A stretch of 64,000 bases of DNA from Bartonella harrusi (GTDB lineage: Bacteria > Pseudomonadota > Alphaproteobacteria > Rhizobiales > Rhizobiaceae). The notes below the pieces were generated by a model. It was not told the origin of the DNA and made no database searches. It saw nothing but the letters and a program-made list of their open reading frames with translations. The stretch covers positions 744,001-808,000 of the forward strand of contig NZ_CP101114.1 of the NCBI RefSeq assembly GCF_024297065.1, given 5' to 3'. Shown piece by piece: positions 46,216 through 54,978 of the stretch (positions are counted from its first letter, which is position 1; the number at the start of each line of letters is the position of its first letter). Made by a program: the position numbers and the translations under genes.

Positions 46216-49200
46216 TCACAAAATACCCGCACCAAAATCACGCAGCATTGACCGTGCGCAAGGTCCACCGGTGAGCGTCAGCTTCAAGCGTGCTTGCCTT
46301 GCTGTCTTATTGCTACTGACAAATTTTCGCTCTGTCCAAAGGGGTTCAGAAAGCTGTTCTGTTTCCTCTAAGGTGAGGGGGGTAAAGGCACCATCATCCC
46401 GTTGCATCTCGAGGGTGAATGTGGAGCCGCCTGGTAAAAAGGTCTTGATATAGCTGGTCAATCTTGCCTTCTCACCAAAGGCAAAAGCACGGGTAACATA
46501 GGTTGCTGTGTTATGGATCTTGCCGGCAATCAACTGAACAGGAGCAAACAGAATGGGGGAGAGTTTCTCCGTGCCTTTGAGAATAGCACGAAGCTGAACC
46601 TTTTCATTGATATATTCGGTAAGACTAAGCAATTGAAAGGGAAGAAGTTGATAAATTGTGCCATTGTTTCTTTCAATTTCAAAGATCACCGAACAATCAC
46701 TGGAAGGCAATTCAACCGTGCTACGTATTTGCAAATCAGAACAGTTAACAAGATTAAAGGTACCAAGATCAATGGTTTTTGTTGTTTGTCTGTAGCGTGC
46801 TGCCAAGACACGAAAAGCCAAAGCCTCATCTTGATGGGCACTCCATGTTTGCGCATTGACAGAGGAAAAACGAGGACCGGTCACATAAGGGTGGCTTGAG
46901 ACAAATCTTTGCTGTTCTTCATCAAATCCTCCAAGCTTTGCGAGTGAGAGGGAATGATCACTATCATCGGTTTTAATGACAAAAGCCGTTAACCGATCAT
47001 TGGGGACAAGGAGTGGGACATCATAGCGTGCCTGTGCCCATCCGGTTTTTGCCCCCTTCATGGAATAAAAGCTTTGGGCTTGGATATCGGCGGTGGGATA
47101 ACCGTTTTCGGTTGTCACCAAGTCAATGACCAGATCATGATTGGGATTGCCGATTTTGCAAAGATGAAAGTCAAGACCGGTGATTTGCCGTGTTTCTTCT
47201 GGTGTAAAGACTTGCGCTTGCGGGTCCACTTGCGTCCAGATCTTGACTGTTGTGGTGTGCCGCATCACTTTCACATCAATAACACCTTGCCCGGTAAAGA
47301 GACCTGTCGCAAGAGTTCCCCCTTTGCCTCGTGCTACAACATTTTTGGTGCCGGCAGGAATATTTTCAGGGATTTTAAAACTACCTTCCAAAATGCCATT
47401 GCCATTGGCAACAAGGCGGCTTTTTGGCAAGACATTCACACCATCAAAGGTGAGACTGTCTAAAATTTCCCCCTTGCCAAAACCTTCAATTTTAAAGCCA
47501 AGGGTAATTTGTCTTAAGAAATCGATTTGTTCATGCGCAACATTGATCAGTTCATCCTTTGCCTCTTGCTTGCGAATGCTGCTCCCACGGTGCGTTCCCA
47601 TAAACAATTGATTGGTGACACTTGAGAGCCAATCGGTGCGCTGCTCGTGCCAAAAATCTGTCGCGGGTGTGAGGGTCACTGTACCAGGCAGAGGAGCAAA
47701 ATTTTGATAGGGGTTGATTTTTTCGCAAGCGGTTGTCAATTCTTGGGCAATGATTACTTCATTGGTCCAGTCAAGGGTGACAGGAGCCCTTAAGGGGGCG
47801 GTGTAAAAGGTTGGATCAATAGCCAGCTGTAAAATACCATTGCCAACAGCTCCTGTTTGCGTGAACCCTTCATCTCTGTAAGTATCATCAAGAAACGGGT
47901 CAGCAAACATGCCTTTTTTGGCAACGGGCTCTTTCGAGTCAACATTGCTTTTAATACGCTCTAATTGCATCAAGCGATCAAGGGACAGCACCCGTTGAAA
48001 ATAACGCCACATCTCATCATAGGGGGCAACGCGCGTGCCATCATTGACCACAAGCGGCGTATCCAGCCAACTGTTGGTGATGGTGGCAAGGGAGAGAACA
48101 TCTTCAGGAACACTGGGCGCCATGGGATGATCAGCGGAGATTCCTTTGATATAGACAACCGTGCCTTGTGTATTAAGCCCGATACGGTCGATACGGGGCA
48201 ATTTGTAGGTGTAACTGACAATGATATCCCCCCCTTGCGCCCCCCCTGAGAGCGTGATTTCCTGTGCCGTGACCTTATCGGCGGTCACTTGTGCACGATA
48301 GCGGTAGGTTACCGTGTAACTGCTGCCAGGACGCGGTTCATCCCCCATCGGTGCCCAGTCAATGGTATCACCGGTCTTCTTAAAATCTGTTCCTTCTTTA
48401 AATTCCTTGTTGCCTTGCATGACTTTGAGAAAAGAGGTGATGCTTTTATCGGGAACACCATCTCGCCCAGCAACGACCGCACCGCGTGTAACTGTGACGG
48501 TTTTTTCTTTTGTCAACAAAAGAGAGTGGATATCGGCAATGGGAGCATAATAGCTTTTAAAGGTAAAGCTTGTTTTGCCTTTTTGCGGGGCAAAAATATG
48601 CGTTTCACTAGGCACAACGCTTGTCGAAAACTCTTCCCTCTCTTCATGGCGCAAAGCAGCAAGGCGTTTGCGCTTAAAGCCATTGATATTGGCTTCTCCT
48701 TCTTGAATGCTAAACACTTGGCATCCATTCTTTCGTCCCAGAGCCGTCACCCGGCATCCATTGACGATATAATGACCATGGGCACGGTCATAAGTAGCAA
48801 TGGCTTGCATGGCGGGTTCAAGCAGTGAGGGGGACTTTTGGTCAATCAAAATGCCGTCTTGTAAGATATAAACAGGAAAGAACGTGCCTTGCTGCCCATC
48901 CTCTTTTAAGGCCCAAACAAGCTTTGCTGTTTCGCGTGCCGCACCGGGTTCTCCTTGTGCCAAGGTGCCGGGAACTTGCCCCAACAGTTCTGGATTATCC
49001 TCATGGGTAATCCATGTTTTTTGCAACTTCACACCGATTTCAAGACGCCCAACCATCGAAACAGCATTCAGAACCGCTTGTGAGACCGGAAAGATATCCC
49101 CTGCGATATAGATTTTGCCTTCTGTTAAAGTAACGGTCTTTGCGTTTTTATTGACAAAGGCATCGGCTCGTTCAACACGGTCTCCCTCTTTGGCGACCAA

Positions 49201-49359
49201 GCGCCCCAAACGGTCATGGCGCCCCCTGATGATGGTTTGCATCTCATTGAGTTCACCACTTTGGATAAAGGGACGTTGCCCGTAGAAAACAACGCTTTGT
49301 TGGTCGTCTTTGCCGCAAGATCTGTCAATTGCAAAGGGTAAACCGCTTTCATGCTTCAT
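46216..49359 (-). CDS. Large baseplate-proximal phage protein (DUF4815 type)
   Basis: A 1047-residue protein. The N-terminal region (FIQSGELNEMQTIIRGRHDRLG, TEGKIYIAGDIFPVSQAVL) matches the DUF4815 family of phage tail proteins of unknown function. The C-terminal 250 residues are beta-rich. Its place between gpI and the fibre is where P2 has fibre gene H, so it may link baseplate and fibre. Confidence 0.75.
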   Translation of the reverse strand: MKHESGLPFAIDRSCGKDDQQSVVFYGQRPFIQSGELNEMQTIIRGRHDRLGRLVAKEGDRVERADAFVNKNAKTVTLTEGKIYIAGDIFPVSQAVLNAVSMVGRLEIGVKLQKTWITHEDNPELLGQVPGTLAQGEPGAARETAKLVWALKEDGQQGTFFPVYILQDGILIDQKSPSLLEPAMQAIATYDRAHGHYIVNGCRVTALGRKNGCQVFSIQEGEANINGFKRKRLAALRHEEREEFSTSVVPSETHIFAPQKGKTSFTFKSYYAPIADIHSLLLTKEKTVTVTRGAVVAGRDGVPDKSITSFLKVMQGNKEFKEGTDFKKTGDTIDWAPMGDEPRPGSSYTVTYRYRAQVTADKVTAQEITLSGGAQGGDIIVSYTYKLPRIDRIGLNTQGTVVYIKGISADHPMAPSVPEDVLSLATITNSWLDTPLVVNDGTRVAPYDEMWRYFQRVLSLDRLMQLERIKSNVDSKEPVAKKGMFADPFLDDTYRDEGFTQTGAVGNGILQLAIDPTFYTAPLRAPVTLDWTNEVIIAQELTTACEKINPYQNFAPLPGTVTLTPATDFWHEQRTDWLSSVTNQLFMGTHRGSSIRKQEAKDELINVAHEQIDFLRQITLGFKIEGFGKGEILDSLTFDGVNVLPKSRLVANGNGILEGSFKIPENIPAGTKNVVARGKGGTLATGLFTGQGVIDVKVMRHTTTVKIWTQVDPQAQVFTPEETRQITGLDFHLCKIGNPNHDLVIDLVTTENGYPTADIQAQSFYSMKGAKTGWAQARYDVPLLVPNDRLTAFVIKTDDSDHSLSLAKLGGFDEEQQRFVSSHPYVTGPRFSSVNAQTWSAHQDEALAFRVLAARYRQTTKTIDLGTFNLVNCSDLQIRSTVELPSSDCSVIFEIERNNGTIYQLLPFQLLSLTEYINEKVQLRAILKGTEKLSPILFAPVQLIAGKIHNTATYVTRAFAFGEKARLTSYIKTFLPGGSTFTLEMQRDDGAFTPLTLEETEQLSEPLWTERKFVSSNKTARQARLKLTLTGGPCARSMLRDFGAGIL

Positions 49360-49360
49360 G

Positions 49361-50467
49361 TTAAAACCTCAATAAAATCTTGAATTGCTCGCGAACATCA
49401 CCACGCAAAGGAATATTGATGGGCGTTTTGATGATCTCCACCCCGCCAATCAGTTCATTGCACGCACACCAAAGTTTACCCAAAGGGATATGTTGTTTAG
49501 GGGTCGCATGCACGAGAACAGCAATAGAGGCGGCTTTTCTGCCGTCAACATTTTGAAAATCCGTGCGTGCTGCAATAAGAAGGGCTGTGCCCATCGAGGA
49601 GGGTTGATAACGATCGCCCAAATGGTGATAAACACCCGCCAAATTCTGTTCTACTGGTTTGACAATGTTGCATCTGCGAGTGCCAATGACATCATCCTCA
49701 CAGTCTCTTAACACGAGATAAAGGGTGCGGTTATAAAACCACTCTGCCATCAGTATATCGCGTTGATGTTTTTTAACAGAACACCAGGGAAAATTTGCCA
49801 TATCCCATGGATAATCAATTTGGTCGAAGCTTAATTCCCCATCCCCGTCATCCATCCAATTGCCAATCAGTGTGCCTTCTTGTTTGGTAAGCCTGTGCAT
49901 AATTTCTGTTGTGCGCCCAAAGGAAAACAGTGTGTCCCCCGCTGTTAAGCGTACACCGCTCTCATAGTCCAGCAGACTGTCATCAAGGCGTGACATATTG
50001 CCTTCCAGTGCTTGCACGTCATAACCATTGACACCACGGCGAAAATCAGAGCGTAAGCTTTTGGAAAGCTCTGTGATGGCTTCAATGGCTTCAAGAGCAC
50101 TTTGTTCAGGCAATTGATCAAAGTAAAGTTGGAAGGAATTCCACCATAAACGCCCCGACCATGCTGGTGTAAAGCGTGCTGAAATCTGAAGCCATGCAAG
50201 CCCTCTCTCAATAGCCGCTAAAGAACCGCGAATATTTTGCCATTGGAGCCCTTGGTCAATCAAATCATAGAGGTTTGGAACATAAGGTGTAAGCTCTCCA
50301 AGCCCATATTCTTCAATCAACCATGGCAAGAAGCGAGGAGGGCGGGTGATAAGCTTAGAGCGTGAAATCCCCAAAACAGCACCATCAACATCTTGATGAA
50401 AGTCGCAAACATCGGCAAGGCGCCTTTCAAATTCTGTTGCATTGTTTGGGAGGAGGGCGCCAATCAT
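49361..50467 (-). CDS. P2 gpI-like baseplate wedge protein
   Basis: A 368-residue protein whose first 170 residues match the P2 gpI family (LLPNNATEFERRLADVCD, FLPWLIEEYGLGELTPY). The remainder is an extension not present in P2 gpI. It begins at the stop of the J gene and ends next to the DUF4815 gene. Confidence 0.8.
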   Translation of the reverse strand: MIGALLPNNATEFERRLADVCDFHQDVDGAVLGISRSKLITRPPRFLPWLIEEYGLGELTPYVPNLYDLIDQGLQWQNIRGSLAAIERGLAWLQISARFTPAWSGRLWWNSFQLYFDQLPEQSALEAIEAITELSKSLRSDFRRGVNGYDVQALEGNMSRLDDSLLDYESGVRLTAGDTLFSFGRTTEIMHRLTKQEGTLIGNWMDDGDGELSFDQIDYPWDMANFPWCSVKKHQRDILMAEWFYNRTLYLVLRDCEDDVIGTRRCNIVKPVEQNLAGVYHHLGDRYQPSSMGTALLIAARTDFQNVDGRKAASIAVLVHATPKQHIPLGKLWCACNELIGGVEIIKTPINIPLRGDVREQFKILLRF

Positions 50468-51278
50468 TAGCGTGCCCGTCCTTTGAAGTTTAAGGTGACC
50501 TTGCCAATCGCTAAAACTTCTTCATCACCGACGGTTCTGTCTTGTGTTGGTGTAATGGCAATCACTTTCTGGACACCCGCAATCATCAGTTTAGAAACCC
50601 ACCATGAGAGGCTTAATTCACGACCAATGGCTTGTTCTTTTCGCCATGCTGCTCTTAAATTTGCTTCCATTGTCATGAGAATTTTCAAGGATGTTTCGGG
50701 TAACAGCCAAACATCGGCTTGCAAATCCACCACTTTTTTGACAGCAGCGTGCACAATGATTGTATCATTGGTCATGATGATATTTTTTCTGTGAAGGGCT
50801 TGTGAGACTGTTTGTATGAGATCTTCAGATGCCGTTCCTTCTTCATTATTGCCAAAAAGCGCAACATAGATGGTTGGATCTTTGCCTTTACGGTAAATAA
50901 TGGCATCTTTAACACGGCTATCAGTTTGTAATAGGGTTCTGTTCCGCTTCCCTTGCCACCACGGGCATGAAGCCTTATGCGTTCGCGATATCTCTCGTCA
51001 CTTTCACCCTCCATGCGGGCAATTCCATGCCAGTTTCCCAAAGCGTCAAGAGATTCACCGGTTGCAAAATCAAGAATATTGTTGCGCGCGGCTTCGTTAA
51101 TACGTTGCCTTAAAAGCAGTTCTCGATAGCTAAAGGCTTCAATAACTTTTACGGCTGGATCACTTTCAAGAACACTATATCCGGGCAATAGTTCTTTTAA
51201 GTGGTCGAGAGCTGCTGCGCGTATTTCTTCAAAGGAAATTTCTGTAATGATTTCTGGTTTTGCAAGTGCTCCATTCAT
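50467..51278 (-). pseudogene. P2 gpJ-like baseplate protein, frameshifted
   Basis: The start at 51278 gives a J-like N-terminus (ITEISFEEIRAAALDHLKELLPG, ARGGKGSGTEPYYK). Near 50920-50940 the frame becomes nonsensical, while the -1 frame continues the family sequence (DSRVKDAIIYRKGKDPTIYVALFG, then VVDLQADVWLLPETSL) to the stop at 50467. A one-base insertion or two-base deletion explains this. The ATG at 50775 allows separate production of the C-terminal 102 residues. Gene J is required for P2-type baseplates, so the tail is probably defective. Confidence 0.75.
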
Positions 51279-51616
51279 TTTATCAGCAATCCTTCCATGG
51301 TGATGGGCTTGCCTGAAGGCAAATAAAGACCTTCAAAGGACAAGGAAACTTGCCCATTCTCATTCCATTTACAATCAATCTTGTTCAGTTTAAAACGTGG
51401 TTCCCACTTGTCTAAAGCCTCGGCAATAGCGGCATAAAGGCGAACAGCAAAGGCGTCATTGACCGGTGCATCAATAATATCCGCAACGTGTGAACCATAA
51501 TCACGACGCATTACACGCGTGCCAATGCGTGTTGATAAAATATCAAGGATGGATTGGCGCAAATGTTCAATGCCGGTCAAGGATTTTCCTGTGCTACGGT
51601 CCATTCCTATGTTCAA
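51275..51616 (-). CDS. P2 gpW-like baseplate protein (gp25 family)
   Basis: A 113-residue GPW/gp25-family baseplate wedge protein: LTGIEHLRQSILDILSTRIGTRVMRRDYGSHV is the conserved core. It overlaps gpV and gpJ genes by 4 bp each. Confidence 0.92.
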   Translation of the reverse strand: MNIGMDRSTGKSLTGIEHLRQSILDILSTRIGTRVMRRDYGSHVADIIDAPVNDAFAVRLYAAIAEALDKWEPRFKLNKIDCKWNENGQVSLSFEGLYLPSGKPITMEGLLIK

Positions 51617-52302
51617 TTGGGACCTCCTGTCATGGAGCCACCGGGAACAACACCACCGTGAACATGGGTTGCTCCTACATTGGTGCCGTTATGGATCAAA
51701 CCACTTGAGTTCATGGCAACATTGTGAGCAGAATGAAGAGAGAGACTCTCATCCGAATGAAGTGAAACACCACCACCAGCCTGTAAAGAAATATTGCCCT
51801 TTGCATTGAAAGTGATATCGCTTTGTGAAACAATTTTTATGCCTTCTGGTGCGGTAAGCTCTAGCTTGCCACCATCACCTTTAAGAGACGCGCCATCCGT
51901 AATTGTAAGAATGAACTTTCCACCTGATTTGATCTGAATGCTATAGCTGTTTTGTTCATCATCATATTCAAGGATGGTGCCATCGGGATAAATTGTTCTA
52001 TGAATATTGCCTTTATCGGCTGCTTGATGAGCATCGGTATGGATGGAACCAACAATCACCCCTTGCGCTAAATCCCCTGATGATGCAACCACCACCACTT
52101 GTTCTCCAACATCCCGCCCTTCATAAGAGCATGTTTTACCGGCGCGGGCTTGGGTATCTGGAATCCAGTCACTGATAAGATTGCCGCTTTTTACCCGATA
52201 GCGTGCGTTTTTATGGTCGATATGGCTAATTGTGCCCACCATAACCATATTTGCGAGGCGTCTTTTTAAATCGGTGATGTCTTTATCGCGCCGCTCTAAC
52301 AT
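51613..52302 (-). CDS. P2 gpV-like baseplate spike protein
   Basis: A 229-residue spike protein with an OB-fold N domain (MVMVGTISHIDHKNARYRVKSG, SDWIPDTQARAG) and a C-terminal beta-helix region (GNISLQAGGGVSLHSDESL) ending in HVHGG, which holds the histidines that bind iron at the spike tip in P2. The start at 52302 fits the family; 11 more codons are open upstream. Confidence 0.88.
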   Translation of the reverse strand: MLERRDKDITDLKRRLANMVMVGTISHIDHKNARYRVKSGNLISDWIPDTQARAGKTCSYEGRDVGEQVVVVASSGDLAQGVIVGSIHTDAHQAADKGNIHRTIYPDGTILEYDDEQNSYSIQIKSGGKFILTITDGASLKGDGGKLELTAPEGIKIVSQSDITFNAKGNISLQAGGGVSLHSDESLSLHSAHNVAMNSSGLIHNGTNVGATHVHGGVVPGGSMTGGPN

Positions 52303-52831
52303 GGGGGACCTCAATTTTATGATATTTGTCTTCATTGCCCACGCCTATTTGTGGTGTAATCCTCAAGAAAGGTTCAACAGGTTTTGCGTTTGCACCATCT
52401 TCTTGTGTCTCAGGGGAGGGGATATTGGTCACATAAGTAACCTCAAAGGTTAAAATTGCCCCATGGAGTGCTAGAGCACCATTATCGCCAAAGGCAAAAG
52501 CAATATTTTGCAGGGAGCATGTTTCCACGGTGTTATTGAGATTGGGATTGGCGTAGAAGATCTCTTCAACTTCCCATGCTAATTGGTCGACAAAACGCGC
52601 ACCATCTTCTTGTGTCGCATAACATTCAACATCTACGGTTAAGACACGGCGCCTTACTGCATTCTCATAGCCATCTTCAATTGTTTCGCTTTGTGTTGAG
52701 ATATTAATTGCCGGTGTGTTCTCAGCGGAAAAGTTGAAATCACGCATATTAAACACATTGTCACCAGCCGTTGTCTTTGCTGCTTTGATCAACGCAACAA
52801 AGCTTTCTCTTATCGTCTCTCTCGGATGCAT
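52283..52831 (-). CDS. Phage tail protein of unknown type, possible terminator
   Basis: A 182-residue protein immediately before the spike gene. HPRETIRESFVALIKAAKTTAG opens a region resembling small tail terminator or completion proteins. The C-terminal half is beta-rich (LTFEVTYVTNIPS). It lies at the head-tail boundary of the gene order, which fits a terminator role. I do not recognise a firm family. Confidence 0.5.
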   Translation of the reverse strand: MHPRETIRESFVALIKAAKTTAGDNVFNMRDFNFSAENTPAINISTQSETIEDGYENAVRRRVLTVDVECYATQEDGARFVDQLAWEVEEIFYANPNLNNTVETCSLQNIAFAFGDNGALALHGAILTFEVTYVTNIPSPETQEDGANAKPVEPFLRITPQIGVGNEDKYHKIEVPHVRAAR

Positions 52832-52874
52832 AAAAGCTCCTGTTTAATTGATGCCATTTTTACTCTAAAAATGG

Positions 52875-52904
52875 TTGACTAGGATTAATAATGATACTAT
52901 TATT
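52875..52904 (+). promoter_or_regulatory. hicAB promoter and operator, leaderless layout
   Basis: TTGACT (52875-52880), 17-bp spacer, TATTAT (52898-52903). Inverted repeat AATAAT (52887-52892) and ATTATT (52899-52904) overlaps the -10. The hicA ATG at 52909 is 5 bp after the -10 box. Confidence 0.65.
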
Positions 52905-52908
52905 GGTT

Positions 52909-53163
52909 ATGAACAATAAAGTTGAAAAAATAATCAGCTTGATGAAAGCCTCACCAAAGAACATCAAGTTTTCAGATTTGTTAGCTGTGTGTGTGCATTT
53001 TTTTGGAGAACCGCGGAACAACGGTACAAGCCATTTTGTTTTTAAAACACCGTGGCTTGGTGATCCCCGTGTGAATATTCAAAAAGATACTGGTAACAAA
53101 GCAAAAGCTTATCAGGTCAAGCAAGTCTTACAAGCGATAGAAAGGATAAAACATGAACAATAA
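52909..53163 (+). CDS. HicA-family toxin
   Basis: An 84-residue HicA-like mRNA interferase: KVEKIISLMKASPKNIKFSDLL, then GTSHFVFKTPW with the catalytic His, and KAYQVKQVLQAIERI at the end. The toxin is first and overlaps hicB by 11 bp. A further ATG is open at 52891 but lies inside the promoter. Confidence 0.85.
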   Translation: MNNKVEKIISLMKASPKNIKFSDLLAVCVHFFGEPRNNGTSHFVFKTPWLGDPRVNIQKDTGNKAKAYQVKQVLQAIERIKHEQ

Positions 53164-53470
53164 TCATTATACATATCGTGTTTTGTGGTCGCAAGAAGAT
53201 AAGGAATATGTCGGTTTGTGTGCAGAATTCCCATCCCTTTCATGGTTAGACGTTCAAGCAGAGAAAGCTTTAAAAGGTATTATGGATCTCGTTTCAGAAG
53301 TTGTTGAGGACATGCAGCACAATGGAGAAGAAGTTCCTGTGCCTTTGTCACATGGTAAATACAGTGGTAAGTTCCAATTAAGAATACCACCAGAACTCCA
53401 TAGGAAGCTTGCAATTCAAGCTGCTGAAAATGGTGTGAGTTTAAACAGATATATTTCTTCTAAACTTTGA
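53153..53470 (+). CDS. HicB-family antitoxin
   Basis: A 105-residue HicB: YTYRVLWSQEDKEYVGLCAEFPSLSWLDVQAEKAL is the partial RNase H-like fold, and the C-terminal segment (KFQLRIPPELHRKLAIQAAENGVSLNRYISSKL) is a ribbon-helix-helix DNA-binding domain. It pairs with the upstream hicA. Confidence 0.9.
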   Translation: MNNNHYTYRVLWSQEDKEYVGLCAEFPSLSWLDVQAEKALKGIMDLVSEVVEDMQHNGEEVPVPLSHGKYSGKFQLRIPPELHRKLAIQAAENGVSLNRYISSKL

Positions 53471-53504
53471 AAAATTTATACGTACTAAAAGAAAAATAAT
53501 TTTT

Positions 53505-53651
53505 ATGAAAACCTCTCAATTAAAACAAATGCCTGTTTTTAAAACAGATGAAGAAGCAGAAAACTTTGTTGATACTGCTGATCTCACGGATTATGACTTA
53601 ACTGATTTTAAGCCCGTTCATTTTGAATTTTTACCTAAAGAAGCCTCTTAA
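53505..53651 (+). CDS. Truncated CopG/BrnA-type antitoxin, orphan
   Basis: A 48-residue protein: MPVFKTDEEAENFVDTADLTDYDL, then KPVHFEFLPKEAS. The start matches the family in which the sequence continues with a ribbon-helix-helix; that part is missing. No BrnT toxin is adjacent. It lies 34 bp after hicB and is followed by a hairpin. Confidence 0.65.
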   Translation: MKTSQLKQMPVFKTDEEAENFVDTADLTDYDLTDFKPVHFEFLPKEAS

Positions 53652-53654
53652 CCA

Positions 53655-53680
53655 CCTCCCCATTTTTGAGAACGGGGAGG
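53655..53680. terminator. Hairpin with CCTCCCC/GGGGAGG stem
   Basis: CCTCCCC (53655-53661) pairs with GGGGAGG (53674-53680). It lies at the convergent junction of the hicAB cassette (+) and the antirepressor 2 unit (-). The following GGATATGTTTT is repeated at 63943. Confidence 0.55.
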
Positions 53681-53693
53681 GGATATGTTTTAC

Positions 53694-53972
53694 TTAAGCA
53701 ACCTTTTTAATAGGGTTTTCCCAATTCGGCTGGTAAGCTTTTAAAAAAGGATCTATCGCTGCGGGAAACTCTGAAGCTCCAAAATCTGTAAGAACTGCTA
53801 AAATCTTTGTAATATTTGGCACGTCATCTTGAAGTTTTAAAATCAAAGCTTTCTCTACCATGTCCATAACCTCAACTAAATTATTACAATCTTTATCTCC
53901 AAGTCCTGGATAGTTAGAAAATTGAGACAACGCCATCCACAAATCGCATAAAAAATCGATACTGGTATTCAT
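53694..53972 (-). CDS. Hypothetical phage protein, downstream of antirepressor 2
   Basis: A 92-residue protein (from 53972, MNTSIDFLCDLWMALSQFSN) of unknown function, helical in character and without recognised motifs. It overlaps the antirepressor stop by 4 bp and is probably cotranslated. A paralogue with the same C-terminus (ENPIKKVA) ends at 63958. Confidence 0.65.
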   Translation of the reverse strand: MNTSIDFLCDLWMALSQFSNYPGLGDKDCNNLVEVMDMVEKALILKLQDDVPNITKILAVLTDFGASEFPAAIDPFLKAYQPNWENPIKKVA

Positions 53973-54706
53973 TGTACACCTCCATGGATTTGTTCTCTCA
54001 AGCAAGCCAATCCTCTGGATGTTATTTTTGTTGAAGGCAGGACCTTTTCTGTACCATCCGGTCTTTGAATAGTAATAGCAGGGCAATCCATCAAACCTTT
54101 CTTGATCTTATCCTGATAAGGTAACAAAGGAGCACCCGGAGCCCGTCTATAGACCCAATCATGTTTACGCAAATAATCGGTTAGATCTTTTGGTCGTATT
54201 TCTAACATTTTTGCAGATTCAATCAAACCAAACAGACCATCAGAGCGTTTTAAACCATCAAGTGCCTTTGCCTTAGGTTCTAACTCAGCAATCACGTGAT
54301 CTTTCTGCTCGATTTGGTTTTGTAGATGATTTAAGACACCAAGTAAGGCTTGAGGACTCGAGTAATCTATTTGTGGTGTGGCTACTTGCTTTGCAAGTTT
54401 TTCACATTCAATGAAGTACAAACGAGCTTCTCTACCTTTCTTATTGTTCTCAAGCATAGAAAGTTCTTTGGCTACATTTAGTATGAGGTAATATTCTTTC
54501 AATACCACATTTTGACGTTCGCCAATTTTGGCGAGCGTTAAAATATAATCTCTTCCCTCTTTTAAATCGTATTTGTTTATGCGATCTTTAATCCAATTAG
54601 AAAAATCTCGTTTTACTTCTAAAAATGCATGCAGCTCACGTGCGTTAACAGTTTTGACGGTTTCATGGTCAATAATTTTTTCTGATATTGTTATAAGAGT
54701 ATTCAT
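53969..54706 (-). CDS. Antirepressor 2 (AntA/AntB plus KilAC domains)
   Basis: A 245-residue antirepressor: N-terminal AntA/AntB domain (VNARELHAFLEVKRDFSNWIK, then EGRDYILTLAKIGERQNVVL) and a C-terminal KilAC domain (about residues 145-240, SAKMLEIRPKDLTDYLRKHDWVY). The shared N-terminus with antirepressor 1 and identical leader layout show that the two units are related. The ribosome site AAGGAG is at 54712-54717. Confidence 0.9.
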   Translation of the reverse strand: MNTLITISEKIIDHETVKTVNARELHAFLEVKRDFSNWIKDRINKYDLKEGRDYILTLAKIGERQNVVLKEYYLILNVAKELSMLENNKKGREARLYFIECEKLAKQVATPQIDYSSPQALLGVLNHLQNQIEQKDHVIAELEPKAKALDGLKRSDGLFGLIESAKMLEIRPKDLTDYLRKHDWVYRRAPGAPLLPYQDKIKKGLMDCPAITIQRPDGTEKVLPSTKITSRGLACLREQIHGGVQ

Positions 54707-54711
54707 ATGAA

Positions 54712-54736
54712 CTCCTTGGTAAAAAGATGTTTTTCA
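54712..54736 (-). promoter_or_regulatory. Antisense target b2/a2 over the antirepressor 2 ribosome site
   Basis: On the minus strand, TGAAAAACA (54736-54728) and ACCAAG (54720-54715), the latter running into AAGGAG. Both are complementary to the C4-like RNA of this copy. Confidence 0.75.
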
Positions 54737-54738
54737 TT

Positions 54739-54835
54739 GACACTTTTTAAAAGTGCCGGGTGCTGAAAAACACGGTACCAAGTCCGTCGTTGTGCTTTTC
54801 CCCTAAGGGTATTGTATAGCGCAACTACACCCGAC
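54739..54835 (-). ncRNA. C4-like antisense RNA, copy 2
   Basis: Same stems as copy 1: CGGGTG with CACCCG, GTTGCGC with GCACAAC, an inner CCC-GGG hairpin, ACGG-CCGT with CTTGGT in the loop, and a final CACTTTT/AAAAGTG hairpin. CTTGGT (54782-54777) and TGTTTTTCA (54772-54764) match this copy's targets, not those of copy 1. Confidence 0.75.
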
Positions 54836-54840
54836 AATGC

Positions 54841-54870
54841 ATTATACGCATGCAGCATATAATGAGTCAA
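54841..54870 (-). promoter_or_regulatory. Proximal promoter of antirepressor 2
   Basis: TTGACT (54870-54865), 18-bp spacer, TATAAT (54846-54841), matching the proximal promoter of antirepressor 1. The TTATATG half-site is kept, with one mismatch in the other arm. Confidence 0.7.
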
Positions 54871-54914
54871 AGTCTTTAATATGCGGAGAAGAGATTATTT
54901 CGGCAATCCATCCG

Positions 54915-54937
54915 CTTGGTATTTAAAGTGTTTTTCA
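54915..54937 (-). promoter_or_regulatory. Upstream target motif b1/a1 of antirepressor 2
   Basis: TGAAAAACA (54937-54929) and ACCAAG (54920-54915), exact copies of the elements over the ribosome site. Confidence 0.75.
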
Positions 54938-54950
54938 AGCACCTGATTCG

Positions 54951-54978
54951 ATTATTCATATTCCAATAACATTGTCAA
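54951..54978 (-). promoter_or_regulatory. Distal promoter of antirepressor 2
   Basis: TTGACA (54978-54973), 16-bp spacer, AATAAT (54956-54951). Transcription would start about 7 bases before b1, as in copy 1. Confidence 0.5.

Noticed and set aside
50467..50775. Independent 102-residue phage gene
   Set aside because: Its sequence is the C-terminal continuation of baseplate J; a separate gene is unlikely, although its ATG could be used.
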